Of a stretch of DNA of 64,000 nucleotides, positions 21,063 through 30,045 are shown one piece after another. The translations under genes were made by a program, and so were the position numbers. This stretch comes from CAVWSM01 sp963798505 (GTDB taxonomy: Bacteria; Actinomycetota; Actinomycetes; Jiangellales; Jiangellaceae): assembly GCA_963798505.1 (NCBI GenBank), contig CAWCTX010000016.1, positions 62,001 to 126,000 of the forward strand, read 5' to 3'. Every line of letters starts with the position of its first letter. Position 1 is the stretch's first letter. The notes below the pieces were generated by a model. The model was not told the origin of the DNA and did not search any database. It was given only the letters and a program-made list of their open reading frames with translations.

Positions 21063-21953
21063 GTGTCCGTTGGATCCGACTTCGCCACGGTGCCGCTTTC
21101 CCGCAAGCTCGCCCTGATCGGCGGCGCCGCGATGTTCATCGTGTTGTTCTTCCCGTGGTTCGGGGTCGACTTTGGCGACTTCGCCAATCTGGTGGGCTCG
21201 GAGGGCGAAACCGAGAACGGCTGGTGGGGCGGCGTCGGGTTGCTGGCCGGTGTCAGCGCGATCCTGCTCGTCGGGTGGGAGCTGCTGCGGCTGTTCGGCC
21301 AGTCGCCCAAGCTCAACTTCTCGGCCGACATGATCACAGCCGTGCTGGCGGCGATGACCGCAGTGTTTGGTTTGATCCAGTTCTTCCGGGCACTGTCCTA
21401 TGGCGGCGACGTCGAAGATCTCGAGGAGCTGGGCATCGAGGGGCCCGATGCGGGTCCGCGGTGGGGCGCGTTCCTGGGACTGCTGATCGTGCTGCTGTTG
21501 GCGTACGCGGCTTATCTGGCGTTCCAGTCGGCCACCCGCGGGCCAGCCGTGACAGCCGGCGAGCCTGGCGGTTCGGCTGACGCGGCTGGGTCGGTGTGGA
21601 CCGCGGGCGCCGGGGGTGCCGCGGGGGCTGGCACGGCTGCGGCGGCCGACGACGCGGCCACCCCAGCGACGGAGCCGGACGCTTCGACGGACAGGGTCGA
21701 AAACCCCACAGCCGCCGCGGAAGACACGGCCGACAACACGGCGTCCGCGGCCGCCGAGACCCTCGACGACGCCTCGACGCCGCCGCTGGTGCTTTCGATG
21801 CCGCCGCATCCTCGGTCGGTGCGCCCGAGGGCGCGTCGGCCCGCCGACCCGGCCACGCAGAGCGCGGAACCCGCGGAGGCAGCGGACACGACAAGCCCCC
21901 TCGACACGCCGGACACATCAGACACGTCAGACACACCTCCGACGGAGCGCTGA
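21063..21953 (+). CDS. Membrane protein with Ala/Thr/Pro-rich C-terminal tail
   Basis: 296 residues from a GTG preceded by a good GGAGGA about 5 bases upstream. Four hydrophobic segments in the first 155 residues (LALIGGAAMFIVLFFPWFG, VGLLAGVSAILLVGWELL, a third around residue 95, then FLGLLIVLLLAYAAYL), followed by a long low-complexity tail rich in Ala, Thr, Asp and Pro ending SDTSDTPPTER. The tail part around 21780-21880 could hide compensating indels. Family not recognised; longer upstream reading in this frame is hutH antisense. Confidence 0.65.
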   Translation: MSVGSDFATVPLSRKLALIGGAAMFIVLFFPWFGVDFGDFANLVGSEGETENGWWGGVGLLAGVSAILLVGWELLRLFGQSPKLNFSADMITAVLAAMTAVFGLIQFFRALSYGGDVEDLEELGIEGPDAGPRWGAFLGLLIVLLLAYAAYLAFQSATRGPAVTAGEPGGSADAAGSVWTAGAGGAAGAGTAAAADDAATPATEPDASTDRVENPTAAAEDTADNTASAAAETLDDASTPPLVLSMPPHPRSVRPRARRPADPATQSAEPAEAADTTSPLDTPDTSDTSDTPPTER

Positions 21954-21988
21954 CAGGCTCCGCGTGGAGAGACCGCCGCGCGCTAGCA

Positions 21989-22061
21989 GCGACTTCGCGC
22001 CATAGCTCCGCGAATCTGGCGACGAGACCCGCTGCGGCGCGGAGCTAGGGCGCGAAGTCGC
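21989..22061. repeat. Long inverted repeat, 24-base arms
   Basis: Arms 21989-22012 and 22038-22061 pair over 24 bases with a single mismatch (A against C-derived G), around a 25-base loop. Sits alone in the 234-base gap between two same-strand genes. No T-run follows, so it is not a canonical terminator, though it could act as one or as a mRNA stabiliser; a mobile miniature repeat is another option. Confidence 0.6.
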
Positions 22062-22187
22062 ATCTTCGCCGATGAGCAACTCGTACGCTCGTAAGTTACC
22101 GGCGAGTAGGATCGCTCTGGCCCGCCACCCTGCGGTGGTCGGAATGCCGGGATCTAGGCTGCGCCTACCGTCGCATGGAGGAGCCGC

Positions 22188-24341
22188 ATGCAAGCCGCCG
22201 CCATCGTTGTCTCGCTCGCGATCACGCTGGTCGCGGTGGCGCTCGCTGCGCGTACGGCCACTCAGATCGTGCGGGTCGTCCGGATCGGTCAGCCGACCCA
22301 CCGCACCGATGCGCCGTGGCAGCGCACCGCGACGATGCTGCGCGAGACGCTGGGGCACACCCGGATGCTCAAGTGGAGCCTGATCGGGGCAGCGCACTGG
22401 TTTGTGTTCGTCGGGTTCGGGTTGCTGTTCTTCACGCTGGTCACCGCATACGGGCAGCTGTTCGACGCCGAGTTCGCGTTGCCGCTGATCGGGCACTGGT
22501 GGCCGTACGAGTTCGTCGCCGAGGTCATCACCGCGATCATGCTGCTGGCGATCGCGACGCTGATCGTGATCCGACTGGTCAACCACCCGGAGCGGTTGCA
22601 GCGGCGCAGCCGGTTCGCGGGGTCGACGATGTGGCAGGGCTACTACGTCGAGTGGACGATCGTCGGCGTCGGCGTGTGCATCATGCTGCTGCGCGGCCTG
22701 GAGGGTGCGCTGGCCGGCGAGACGTCACCGAGCCTGCACTTCCCGGCGTCCTGGCCTCTGGCAGCGGCGTTCGACGGGATGAGCCCTGAAAGACTCGAGT
22801 CGCTGGTCTTCTTGGTGGCCGCCGCCAAGATCGTGATCTCGATGGCGTGGGCGATCGTCATCGCGCTCAACATCACGATGGGCGTGGCATGGCACCGGTT
22901 CACCGCGTTCTTCAACATCTTCTTCAAGCGCAACGCCGACGGTCGTACGGCGTTGGGCCCGTTGCAGCCCATGACGGTTGGTGGCAAGCCGGTCGATCTG
23001 GAGGCCCTGGAGGAGCTCGACGAGGACGCCAACCTCGGTGTGGGCAAGGTCGAGGACTTCACTTGGAAGAACCTGCTCGACTTCACCACGTGCACTGAGT
23101 GCGGGCGCTGTCAGTCACAGTGCCCGGCGTGGAACACCGGCAAGCCGCTGTCGCCCAAGCTGCTGATCACGAGCCTGCGCGACCACACCTACGCCAAGGC
23201 GCCGCTGCTGCTGGCCACGTCCGACGAGGAACGCAAGGCGCTGCCGGAGGACGTCCTCGCTTTCAAGGACCTGCCGCTGGTTGGCGAGACGGGCGTCATC
23301 GACCCCGACGTGCTGTGGTCGTGCACCACCTGCGGCGCCTGCGTCGAGCAGTGCCCGGTCGATATCGAGCACGTCGACACGATCGTCGACATGCGCCGTA
23401 ACCAGGTGCTGATGGAGTCGGAGTACCCATCCGAGCTCAACACGCTGTTCAAGAACCTGGAGAAGTCCGGAAACCCGTGGGGCGTCAACGCCTCCAAGCG
23501 GCTGGACTGGGCCAAGGAGCTGCCGTTCGACGTGCCTGTCATCGGCGACGATGTGGACTCCCTCGACCAGGTGGAGTGGCTGTTCTGGGTCGGGTGCGCC
23601 GGCGCGTTCGAGGACCGGCAGAAGAAGACGACCCAGGCGGTCGCCGAGCTGCTGCACACCGCGGGCGTCTCGTTCGCCGTACTCGGCCCCGGCGAGACGT
23701 GCACCGGCGACCCGGCGCGGCGAGCCGGCAACGAGTTCCTCTATCAGATGCTCGCCGCCGAGAACGTCGCCACCCTGCGCGAAGCCCGCGCCGTCAAGGT
23801 GATCGCCACCTGCGCGCACTGCTTCAACACCGTCAAGAACGAGTACGCCCAGCTCGGCCTCACCCTCGAGGTCATGCACCACACGCAGGTGCTCAACCAG
23901 CTGGTCCGCGACGGCCACCTCACCCCTGTCGCACCCCCGGCGGGTGCGGTCAACGGCACCCCGATCACCTACCACGACCCGTGCTACCTCGGCCGGCACA
24001 ACCAGGTGTACGAGCCGCCGCGTGAGCTGCTTGGCGCGCTACCCGGGGTCGAGCTGCGGGAGATGCCGCGCAACTCCGACCGCTCGTTCTGCTGCGGCGC
24101 CGGCGGCGCCCGCATGTGGATGGAGGAACGCATCGGCGCCCGCATCAACACCGAACGCACCACCGAAGCACTCGCCACCGGCGCCGAACAGATCGCCGTC
24201 GGCTGCCCCTTCTGCCGCGTCATGCTCTCCGACGGCGTCAACGCCGCCCAGCAGGACGGTATCGGTGAAGGGGTCGAGGTGCTCGACGTCGCGCAGATGC
24301 TGCTGGCCTCGGTGCGGCGTGGCGCTCCGATCTCCCCGTGA
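22188..24341 (+). CDS. Membrane Fe-S oxidoreductase, EtfD-like (CCG-domain)
   Basis: 717 residues. About five membrane helices in residues 1-240 (nitrate-reductase gamma/cytochrome-b-like), then two [4Fe-4S] sites CTECGRCQSQCP (about 302-313) and CTTCGACVEQCP (about 379-390), then two cysteine-rich CCG domains (VGCAGAFEDR with CAHCFNT, and RSFCCGAGGARMW). This matches actinobacterial Rv0338c/EtfD proteins that pass electrons from electron-transfer flavoprotein to the quinone pool; heterodisulfide-reductase-like proteins share the fold. It could serve the FadE5-like dehydrogenase seen near 61 kb. Ends in a TGATCA terminator. Confidence 0.85.
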   Translation: MQAAAIVVSLAITLVAVALAARTATQIVRVVRIGQPTHRTDAPWQRTATMLRETLGHTRMLKWSLIGAAHWFVFVGFGLLFFTLVTAYGQLFDAEFALPLIGHWWPYEFVAEVITAIMLLAIATLIVIRLVNHPERLQRRSRFAGSTMWQGYYVEWTIVGVGVCIMLLRGLEGALAGETSPSLHFPASWPLAAAFDGMSPERLESLVFLVAAAKIVISMAWAIVIALNITMGVAWHRFTAFFNIFFKRNADGRTALGPLQPMTVGGKPVDLEALEELDEDANLGVGKVEDFTWKNLLDFTTCTECGRCQSQCPAWNTGKPLSPKLLITSLRDHTYAKAPLLLATSDEERKALPEDVLAFKDLPLVGETGVIDPDVLWSCTTCGACVEQCPVDIEHVDTIVDMRRNQVLMESEYPSELNTLFKNLEKSGNPWGVNASKRLDWAKELPFDVPVIGDDVDSLDQVEWLFWVGCAGAFEDRQKKTTQAVAELLHTAGVSFAVLGPGETCTGDPARRAGNEFLYQMLAAENVATLREARAVKVIATCAHCFNTVKNEYAQLGLTLEVMHHTQVLNQLVRDGHLTPVAPPAGAVNGTPITYHDPCYLGRHNQVYEPPRELLGALPGVELREMPRNSDRSFCCGAGGARMWMEERIGARINTERTTEALATGAEQIAVGCPFCRVMLSDGVNAAQQDGIGEGVEVLDVAQMLLASVRRGAPISP

Positions 24342-24432
24342 TCACATGCGGGATGTGACGACCTGCGCCATCCACAGATCTGACTAAACCCGGTCAACGA
24401 CTCCGGGCGGCGCCGCAGTGTGTGATCACGGG
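24335..24432. terminator. Convergent terminator with TGATCA arms
   Basis: Perfect 12-base arms CCCGTGATCACA / TGTGATCACGGG separated by 74 bases, between convergent genes. The TGA in each arm is the stop codon of the gene running into it, on both strands. Confidence 0.6.
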
Positions 24433-24887
24433 TCGGTGGCCGACCAGGGGAAGTCGACCCACTTCTCGGTGCGTCGCCACACGTACTCGCACTTCACCAC
24501 ACTCTGCGGCTTCTCGTAGATGACGGCTGTGCGCACGGCCGCCACGTGCTCGGTGGCGAACCGCTTGACGAGCTCGAGCGTCTTGCCCGTGTCTGCCACG
24601 TCATCGACGATCAGGAGCGTCGCGCCCGCGATGTCCGTGACGTCGAGCATCGGCGGCAGCATGATCGGCAGCTCCATGCGCTCATCGACGCCGGTGTAGA
24701 ACTCCACGTTGACGCAGGCGACGTTGTGCAGGTCGAGCGCGTAGGCAACCGCGCCGGCGGGGATCAGTCCGCCACGCGCGATCGCCAGGATGACGTCCGG
24801 CTCATATCCACTGTCGACCACCTGCTGCGCCAGCTCGCGGGCTGCTACCCCGAAGTCCGACCAGCTCAGCACCTCGCGCTCGGGCAA
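24426..24887 (-). CDS. Phosphoribosyltransferase (xanthine/hypoxanthine type)
   Basis: 153-residue type I PRTase that would join a purine base to PRPP in salvage. The PRPP loop LLIVDDVADTGKT lies near residues 91-103 and the PPi loop region at ARGGLIPAG. Length and NVEFYTGVDER resemble Gpt-type xanthine PRTases, but specificity cannot be read from sequence. The TTG start is supported by GGGGAGAGG directly upstream. The stop lies in the convergent palindrome. Confidence 0.83.
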   Translation of the reverse strand: MPEREVLSWSDFGVAARELAQQVVDSGYEPDVILAIARGGLIPAGAVAYALDLHNVACVNVEFYTGVDERMELPIMLPPMLDVTDIAGATLLIVDDVADTGKTLELVKRFATEHVAAVRTAVIYEKPQSVVKCEYVWRRTEKWVDFPWSATDP

Positions 24888-24967
24888 GCCTCTCCCCTTC
24901 CGGACGAGCGCATCCCCCGTGGACTTCCGTCAACGTACTCCGGCCGACGGGCTACGACGCAAGGCGC

Positions 24968-25792
24968 TCAGGCATCCCGCCGCTGGAAGCGCCAGAGCCC
25001 GAACCCGATCAGCGCCAGCGTCTCCGCCACGAAGACTGCGAAGCCGGTCCATGGGCTGAGCAGGACGGGGTTGAACGACTCGACGGTCGCCAGCGTCGAC
25101 CCGGCGTTGCCAGGCGAGAGCTTCATCAGCCACTCACCTGTGGCCCCCGGGATGATGCCGACGAGGTTGCCGATCACGAACACCAGCGCGATGCCGACGG
25201 TCACTGCTCCAGCGGTGTGCCGCATGAGGAGCGCCAACCCGAAGCCGAACAGCCCGAGCACGGCCAGGTAGAGCCCGCTGCCGAACAGCGCCCTGAGAAC
25301 CCCCTCGTCACCCAAAGCGAACCCGATCCCCTCAGCCGACAGGAACGCGTTGCCGGCGAGGAAGCTCGCGAAAGCGGTGATGGTGCCGAGCACGAAGAGC
25401 AGACCAGCCAGAACAACCGCCTTCGCCACGATGACGCGCCCGCGCCGCGGCAGCGCCGCGAGAGTCGTACGGACCATGCCACTCGAGTACTCGGCAGACA
25501 TCACGAGCACACCGAGCACCAGCGCCGCAATCTGGCCGAACATGAGGCCCCACGTGACAAACGCCCCGATGGGCTCGCTCTCCACGCCGCTCGCGAGGTC
25601 CGGCGCAGCGAGGGCGCAGACGAGAGCGGTGAGCCCGACGCTCGCGACGACCAGCGTGATGAGCGTCCAGAAGGTCGAGCGGACACTGCGGATCTTGGTC
25701 CATTCGGCGTCGAGCGCCTCTCGGAGGCCAACACGCGAAATCGGCACGCTTGCCACCTGCGGCCGGGTCGCTGTCTGGGTCAGTGTTGTCAT
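24968..25792 (-). CDS. ABC-2 type exporter permease
   Basis: 274-residue membrane subunit with about six hydrophobic segments (first TLITLVVASVGLTALVCAL, then a pair around residues 90-150). A soluble N-terminus with ALDAEWTKIRSVRSTFW is typical of permeases in bacitracin/gliding-type exporters. ATG lies 3 bases after the stop of the partner ATPase, so they form one operon. Substrate unknown. Confidence 0.85.
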   Translation of the reverse strand: MTTLTQTATRPQVASVPISRVGLREALDAEWTKIRSVRSTFWTLITLVVASVGLTALVCALAAPDLASGVESEPIGAFVTWGLMFGQIAALVLGVLVMSAEYSSGMVRTTLAALPRRGRVIVAKAVVLAGLLFVLGTITAFASFLAGNAFLSAEGIGFALGDEGVLRALFGSGLYLAVLGLFGFGLALLMRHTAGAVTVGIALVFVIGNLVGIIPGATGEWLMKLSPGNAGSTLATVESFNPVLLSPWTGFAVFVAETLALIGFGLWRFQRRDA

Positions 25793-25795
25793 CGG

Positions 25796-26720
25796 TCAGG
25801 CTGCCTTTCCCGGGAACGCCCCGGCGTGGTACTCGACGCTGTCGGCCGTCAGGCGCATGAACGCCTCTTCCAGTGAGGCGTGCATCCGGCCGAGCTCGTG
25901 GACGTACAGCCGGTTGCGTACCAGCCACATCACCCACCTGGTCCGTGGTGACGTCGTACACCGCGAGCGCTCCGTCATCGAGACGATCGACGCGTAGGCC
26001 GCGGACTCGCAACCGGTCTGCGAGATCGGTGGCGTGCGGGGAACGTACACGCACGTACGATGCCGAGTTCTGCGCAATGAACTCCGCGACGGTCGTGTCC
26101 GCGAGGATCCGTCCGCGCCCGATGACGAGCAGGTGGTCGGCGGTGAGCGCCATCTCGGACATGAGGTGGCTGGACACGAAGATCGTCCTGCCCTCGCCCG
26201 CGAGGTGCTTCATGAGATTGCGGATCCACAGGATGCCCTCGGGGTCGAGGCCGTTGACGGGCTCGTCGAAGAGCAGCACGCCAGGGTCGCCCAGCAAGGC
26301 GCCTGCGATGCCGAGCCGCTGACCCATGCCGAGCGAGAACCCGCCGACACGCTTCGTCGCAACCTCGCTCAGGCCGACCATCTCGATGACCTCGTCGACG
26401 CGGCGGCGTGGGATGCCGTTGCTCTTGGCGAGCCAGAGCAGGTGGTTGTAGGCGGTACGGCCGCCGTGCACGGCCTTCGCGTCGAGCAGTGCGCCGACCT
26501 CGCGCAGCGGCGCGGGCATGTCGACGTACGCCTTGCCGTTGACGGTCACAGTGCCCGCGGAGGCACGGTCCAGGCCGAGCACCATGCGCATCGTCGTCGA
26601 CTTTCCGGCGCCGTTGGGTCCGAGGAACCCGGTCACCCGACCAGCCGGGACCGTGAAGTCGATCCCGTCGACTGCGGTCTTCTCGCCGTACCTCTTCGTC
26701 AGCTGTTTCGCTGCGATCAT
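25796..26720 (-). CDS. ABC exporter ATP-binding protein (frameshifted)
   Basis: ATPase partner of the following permease, about 308 residues. Walker A GPNGAGKSTT, Q-loop region LLDAKAVHGGRTAYNH, signature FSLGMGQRLGIAGAL and Walker B VLLFDEPVNGLDP. One base shifts the frame near 25940; the C-terminus resumes as VRNRLYVHELGRMHASLEEAF. Start set at the ATG at 26720 (MIAAKQLTKRYGEK); one 18 bases upstream is possible. Resembles bacitracin- or lantibiotic-type self-protection exporters. Confidence 0.88.
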
Positions 26721-26862
26721 CGCGAAGACTTCCCTCATCTCTCGCTGCTGCGTCGCCTTCGACGGTACGGAGAGACCAGGCCCGATTCGGCTGTTCTGCG
26801 GGCCTTCCCAGGGCAGGGGTCAGGGAGAGATCAGGGGTAGTCCCGCACTTCTGCAGCGTGGG

Positions 26863-27684
26863 CTAGCGGTGAAAGCCGAACTCGTCGAGCACGACGCCTC
26901 CGGTCGCGCCGGCGAGTCGCGCCGCGACGGCGGCTTCGAGAGCGTCGTCTGTCGCTGTCGCGTCGTAGGCGACGAGCCGCTCACCGAGCTGGCGTACGGC
27001 CGGCGGTCGCGAGTCTCCCTCGATCCAGTCGGCAACGACGGAGACGGACTCGTTGCTCAGCAGCCAGAAGCCGGCCTCGGAGACGGACTCCTGGTCGGCC
27101 CGCTCGTTAAGACCGGGAAGCAGGTCCTGCAGGAGCGGCAGCGCCTCCTCCGGGGTGAGAGCGTGGGCGGCCCACACGACTGCCCCCGGATTTTCGTCGG
27201 CGGCCGGAGCGTAGGAGGGGTTGCCGGGCAGCAGGGCGGTGCCACCGAGAGCGCGGGCGATGCCGCGGACGAGGTTCCAGGCGTGCGCCTCCGCGCCGGT
27301 TGGCAAGCCTCCGGGAAAGTCGCGTTCGAGGTTGCGGTCTGCCTCCTCGGTCACCGACGGGTCCAGCCCCAACCGCGAGTCGGAGAACCGCTGCGCCCAC
27401 CGCAGCAGTCGGCGGGAGAACCCGCTGCGCAGGATGCGGTCGGAGTCGGCGCGAGCGACGTAGGCCGCGGCGAAGCCTGCGGGCAGCACCATGTCGATCT
27501 GCTCGTCATCGAGGGCGATCGGCCCGTACCACTTGATTCCCTCGGCCACCTCCTGACCGGTGCCGGACGTGTCGGCCGTCGGGCTCCACGCGCGCACAAG
27601 CGCGGCCACTGCCTCGGGCACTGCACCGGCCGGCAGCAGAACCGCGGGGTTGTGCTCGAGCAGCTCCGCGGGCTTGTCAGTCAT
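26863..27684 (-). CDS. Hypothetical protein
   Basis: 273 residues, acidic, soluble, no signal peptide, membrane helix or motif that I recognise. Segments such as GIKWYGPIALDDEQIDMVLP and GGVVLDEFGFHR look conserved-protein-like and codon use matches neighbours. It starts 3 bases downstream of the dcd stop, suggesting co-transcription with dcd. Function unknown. Confidence 0.65.
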   Translation of the reverse strand: MTDKPAELLEHNPAVLLPAGAVPEAVAALVRAWSPTADTSGTGQEVAEGIKWYGPIALDDEQIDMVLPAGFAAAYVARADSDRILRSGFSRRLLRWAQRFSDSRLGLDPSVTEEADRNLERDFPGGLPTGAEAHAWNLVRGIARALGGTALLPGNPSYAPAADENPGAVVWAAHALTPEEALPLLQDLLPGLNERADQESVSEAGFWLLSNESVSVVADWIEGDSRPPAVRQLGERLVAYDATATDDALEAAVAARLAGATGGVVLDEFGFHR

Positions 27685-27687
27685 GCG

Positions 27688-28263
27688 TCACACCTCGGTC
27701 CGGTGGAAGTTGAGGTAGGAGCGGCTCGGCGTCGGGCCACGCTGCCCCTGGTAGCGCGAGCCGTAGCGCTCGGATCCGTACGGGTGCTCGGCCGGGGTCG
27801 ACAGGCGGAAGAAGGCCAGCTGGCCGATCTTCATGCCGGGCCAGAGCTTGATCGGCAGCGTTGCGACGTTGGAGAGCTCGAGGGTGACGTGACCACTGAA
27901 CCCGGCGTCGATGAAGCCGGCGGTCGAGTGGGTGAGCAGGCCCAATCTCCCCAAACTCGATTTCCCCTCTAATCGCGCTGCAACATCGTCGGGCAGAGTG
28001 ACGACCTCGTACGTGCTGCCGAGCGCGAACTCGCCCGGATGGAGGATGAACGGCTCACCCTTATCCGGCTCGATCAGCCTCGTGAGCTCCACCTGCTCGA
28101 TGGACGGGTCGATGTGCGGGTAGCGGTGGTTCTCGAAGACGCGAAAGAACCGGTCGAGCCGTACGTCAACGCTCGACGGCTGGACCATGGCGGCGTCGTA
28201 CGGCTCGAGGACGACGCGCCCGGCACCGACCTCAGCCCTGATATCCCGGTCCGACAGGAGCAT
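27688..28263 (-). CDS. dcd: dCTP deaminase (probably dUMP-forming)
   Basis: 191-residue homotrimeric enzyme of thymidylate supply. Conserved motifs GKSSLGRLGLLTHSTAG and FIDAGFSGHVTLELSN surround the active site; the C-terminal YGSRYQGQRGPTPSRS closes over it. Actinobacterial relatives, such as that of M. tuberculosis, are bifunctional and release dUMP directly. Start at the ATG at 28263 (MLLSDRDIRAEV); longer readings upstream are not conserved. A tRNA-Gly gene nearby is a common arrangement. Confidence 0.95.
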   Translation of the reverse strand: MLLSDRDIRAEVGAGRVVLEPYDAAMVQPSSVDVRLDRFFRVFENHRYPHIDPSIEQVELTRLIEPDKGEPFILHPGEFALGSTYEVVTLPDDVAARLEGKSSLGRLGLLTHSTAGFIDAGFSGHVTLELSNVATLPIKLWPGMKIGQLAFFRLSTPAEHPYGSERYGSRYQGQRGPTPSRSYLNFHRTEV

Positions 28264-28273
28264 GTGCCGGACC

Positions 28274-28680
28274 CTACCCATCCGAGCGCAGCTGGTGATA
28301 GGCGAGTGGGATCCGCCAGCCGTACAGCAGTGCAAGCACCCGGAACAGCACCGCCACAGCCGACGCCAGCGCCGCGGTGAGCTCGTTCAGCGAGTCGGCG
28401 GCCCGCGGTGCAAGCACGACGGGGATGAAGTATTCCGGGCGCTGAAAAGCTGCCGGCGGCGACTCGCCGATCAGGACTTCGCGTACGACGCCGCCGCCCA
28501 GGCCGACCAGCGCCACGAGCAGAAAGCTGGCCACGAGATCGAAGCCCTTCTGCGCGCCCAACAGAGCGCCCGACACTGCGAAGAGAAGATGCCGATCAAG
28601 TCGAGGATTTGATGGGTCTCATCCGCGAAGATCTCCTCGCCGACCAGGATCCACTGGGCGGGGTCCCCCCCCGACTTCAT
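28274..28680 (-). CDS. TRIC/UPF0126-type cation channel, half-size and frameshifted
   Basis: Trimeric intracellular cation channel family (YicG/UPF0126), but only about 135 residues instead of about 200. It contains one repeat: DLIGIF, then FAVSGALLGAQKGFDL and LGGGVVREVLIGESPPAAF, followed directly by the usual C-terminal helix VLFRVLALLYGWRIPLAYH. The second internal repeat is missing. One frameshift near 28585. A run of eight G near the start (28670) may hide another indel, so the start is uncertain. Recombination between the two repeats or an assembly collapse would explain the size. Confidence 0.65.
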
Positions 28681-28746
28681 GATCACGGGGATGAGCCCGC
28701 GTGGGTTGGTATGCTCCTGCCGGTCGCGGCGCTCCAGGCGACCCAC

Positions 28747-28820
28747 GCGGGTGTAGTTCAATGGCAGAACATCAGCTTCCCAAGCTGACAGTGCGGGTTC
28801 GATTCCCGTCACCCGCTCCA
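28747..28820 (+). tRNA. tRNA-Gly (anticodon CCC)
   Basis: Full cloverleaf: acceptor GCGGGTG with CACCCGC, D arm GTTC/GAAC, anticodon stem TCAGC/GCTGA with loop TTCCCAA (anticodon CCC, reading GGG), T arm with loop TTCGATT, and an encoded CCA end. Confidence 0.95.
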
Positions 28821-28837
28821 ACGCAAAGGCCACATGG

Positions 28838-28973
28838 TCAGGCGATGACAGCGACGGTGGACGTGTCGTCAGCTCCGATGGCGTGGCGTAGGGCCGTGGC
28901 GATTTGCGGGAGTTGCCGGTCGCCCTTCACGTTGGTGAACCGGCTGAACGACGGCAGGGGCCGGCCCGCAAGC
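28838..28973 (-). other. Unassigned open frame, possible gene remnant
   Basis: Between the tRNA and the methyltransferase stop, the minus strand has an open frame with protein-like composition (SFSRFTNVKGDRQLPQIA through DDTSTVAVIA) ending at 28838. It has no start codon and I do not recognise it. It may be the tail of a lost gene or chance. Confidence 0.25.
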
Positions 28974-29999
28974 TCAGGGCTTGCGGGCCGTCACCACGCC
29001 GTTGGTGCCGGGCGCCTCGATAGGGACGACCTGGGGATCGACGAAGCCGACCTCGGTCAGCCAGTCGCTGTACTCGGCCGCGGTGTAGTTGCGCCCCTCG
29101 GTCTCGACCAGCATGTTGAGGCTCATGAGGGCAGCCGGGACCGGCCCCGTCTTGTCGTCGTCGACGAGCAGCTCGCAGATGAGCACCGCGCCGCCGCTGT
29201 CGAGCGCATCGAACGACTTGCGCAGCAGGAGCTGGTCGCGTTCCTCGTCCCAGTCGTGCATGATCATCGAGAACAGGTGCAGGTCGTGGCCGACGGGGAA
29301 GCTGGCGTCCTCGAAGAAGTCGCCGGGCGTCACCGTGATGCGGTCGGTCAGACCGGCGTCTTTCACGTTGCGCGCGGCGATGTCGGCCACGAACTCCAGG
29401 TCGTAGACGGTGGTGCGGAGTTCCGGGTAGCGCTGGCACAGCACGATGTCGAAGGCGGCGGAGCCACCACCGACGTCGAGCAGCCGGCGGAACCCGCCGA
29501 CGTCGAACGCCGCCCCCAGCGCCCGCCCGGTCAGCGTGGACATGGCGTGCATGGCCTCCCAGAAGGTGGCCAGCATCTCGGGGTCGGCGCTCTCGAACAG
29601 CGAACGCTCACGGTCGGGGTCCCACGTGGTCGGCCGATTGGTCCGGATGGCCTGGGTGAGCTTGTCCCAGCCTGCATATAGCCGCCGGTCGAACATGGTG
29701 ATGAGGCCGCCGAGGTGGTTGGGCTTGCCCGGCACCAGGTACTCGTCGCTGAGGGGGCTGTTGACGTAGCGGCCGTCCTGCTTCTGCAGCAGCCCCAGCG
29801 CGGCGCAGCCGGTCAGCAGCATCTCGGCCGGGCGCGCTGCGATCCCGAGGCGGTCGGCGAGCTCGCCGGCGGTGGTGCCGGACGTGCCCGACAGCTGCTC
29901 GAACAGCCCCAGCTCGTAGGCCGAAGCCAGGGTCTTGAACGACCAGAAACCGGTCGCCAGCTCCATCAGGGGAAGTGGTGAGAGCGTGTTACTGGGCAT
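28974..29999 (-). CDS. SAM-dependent O-methyltransferase (family 2, hydroxyindole type)
   Basis: 341 residues. An N-terminal winged-helix dimerisation domain (LMELATGFWSFKTLASAYEL, then GTTAGELADRLGIAARPAE) precedes a Rossmann methyltransferase domain with motif I LLDVGGGSAAFDIVL and the catalytic-type HDWDEERDQLLLRKSFDAL. Such enzymes methylate hydroxyl groups on aromatic or polyketide products. The ATG at 29999 is chosen; one at 30011 adds four residues. A stand-alone gene next to an IclR regulator; substrate unknown. Confidence 0.85.
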   Translation of the reverse strand: MPSNTLSPLPLMELATGFWSFKTLASAYELGLFEQLSGTSGTTAGELADRLGIAARPAEMLLTGCAALGLLQKQDGRYVNSPLSDEYLVPGKPNHLGGLITMFDRRLYAGWDKLTQAIRTNRPTTWDPDRERSLFESADPEMLATFWEAMHAMSTLTGRALGAAFDVGGFRRLLDVGGGSAAFDIVLCQRYPELRTTVYDLEFVADIAARNVKDAGLTDRITVTPGDFFEDASFPVGHDLHLFSMIMHDWDEERDQLLLRKSFDALDSGGAVLICELLVDDDKTGPVPAALMSLNMLVETEGRNYTAAEYSDWLTEVGFVDPQVVPIEAPGTNGVVTARKP

Positions 30000-30045
30000 A
30001 GGGCCGAGCATGCCGCCGCCCGGCGGCCACGACCATGCCCGTTCG

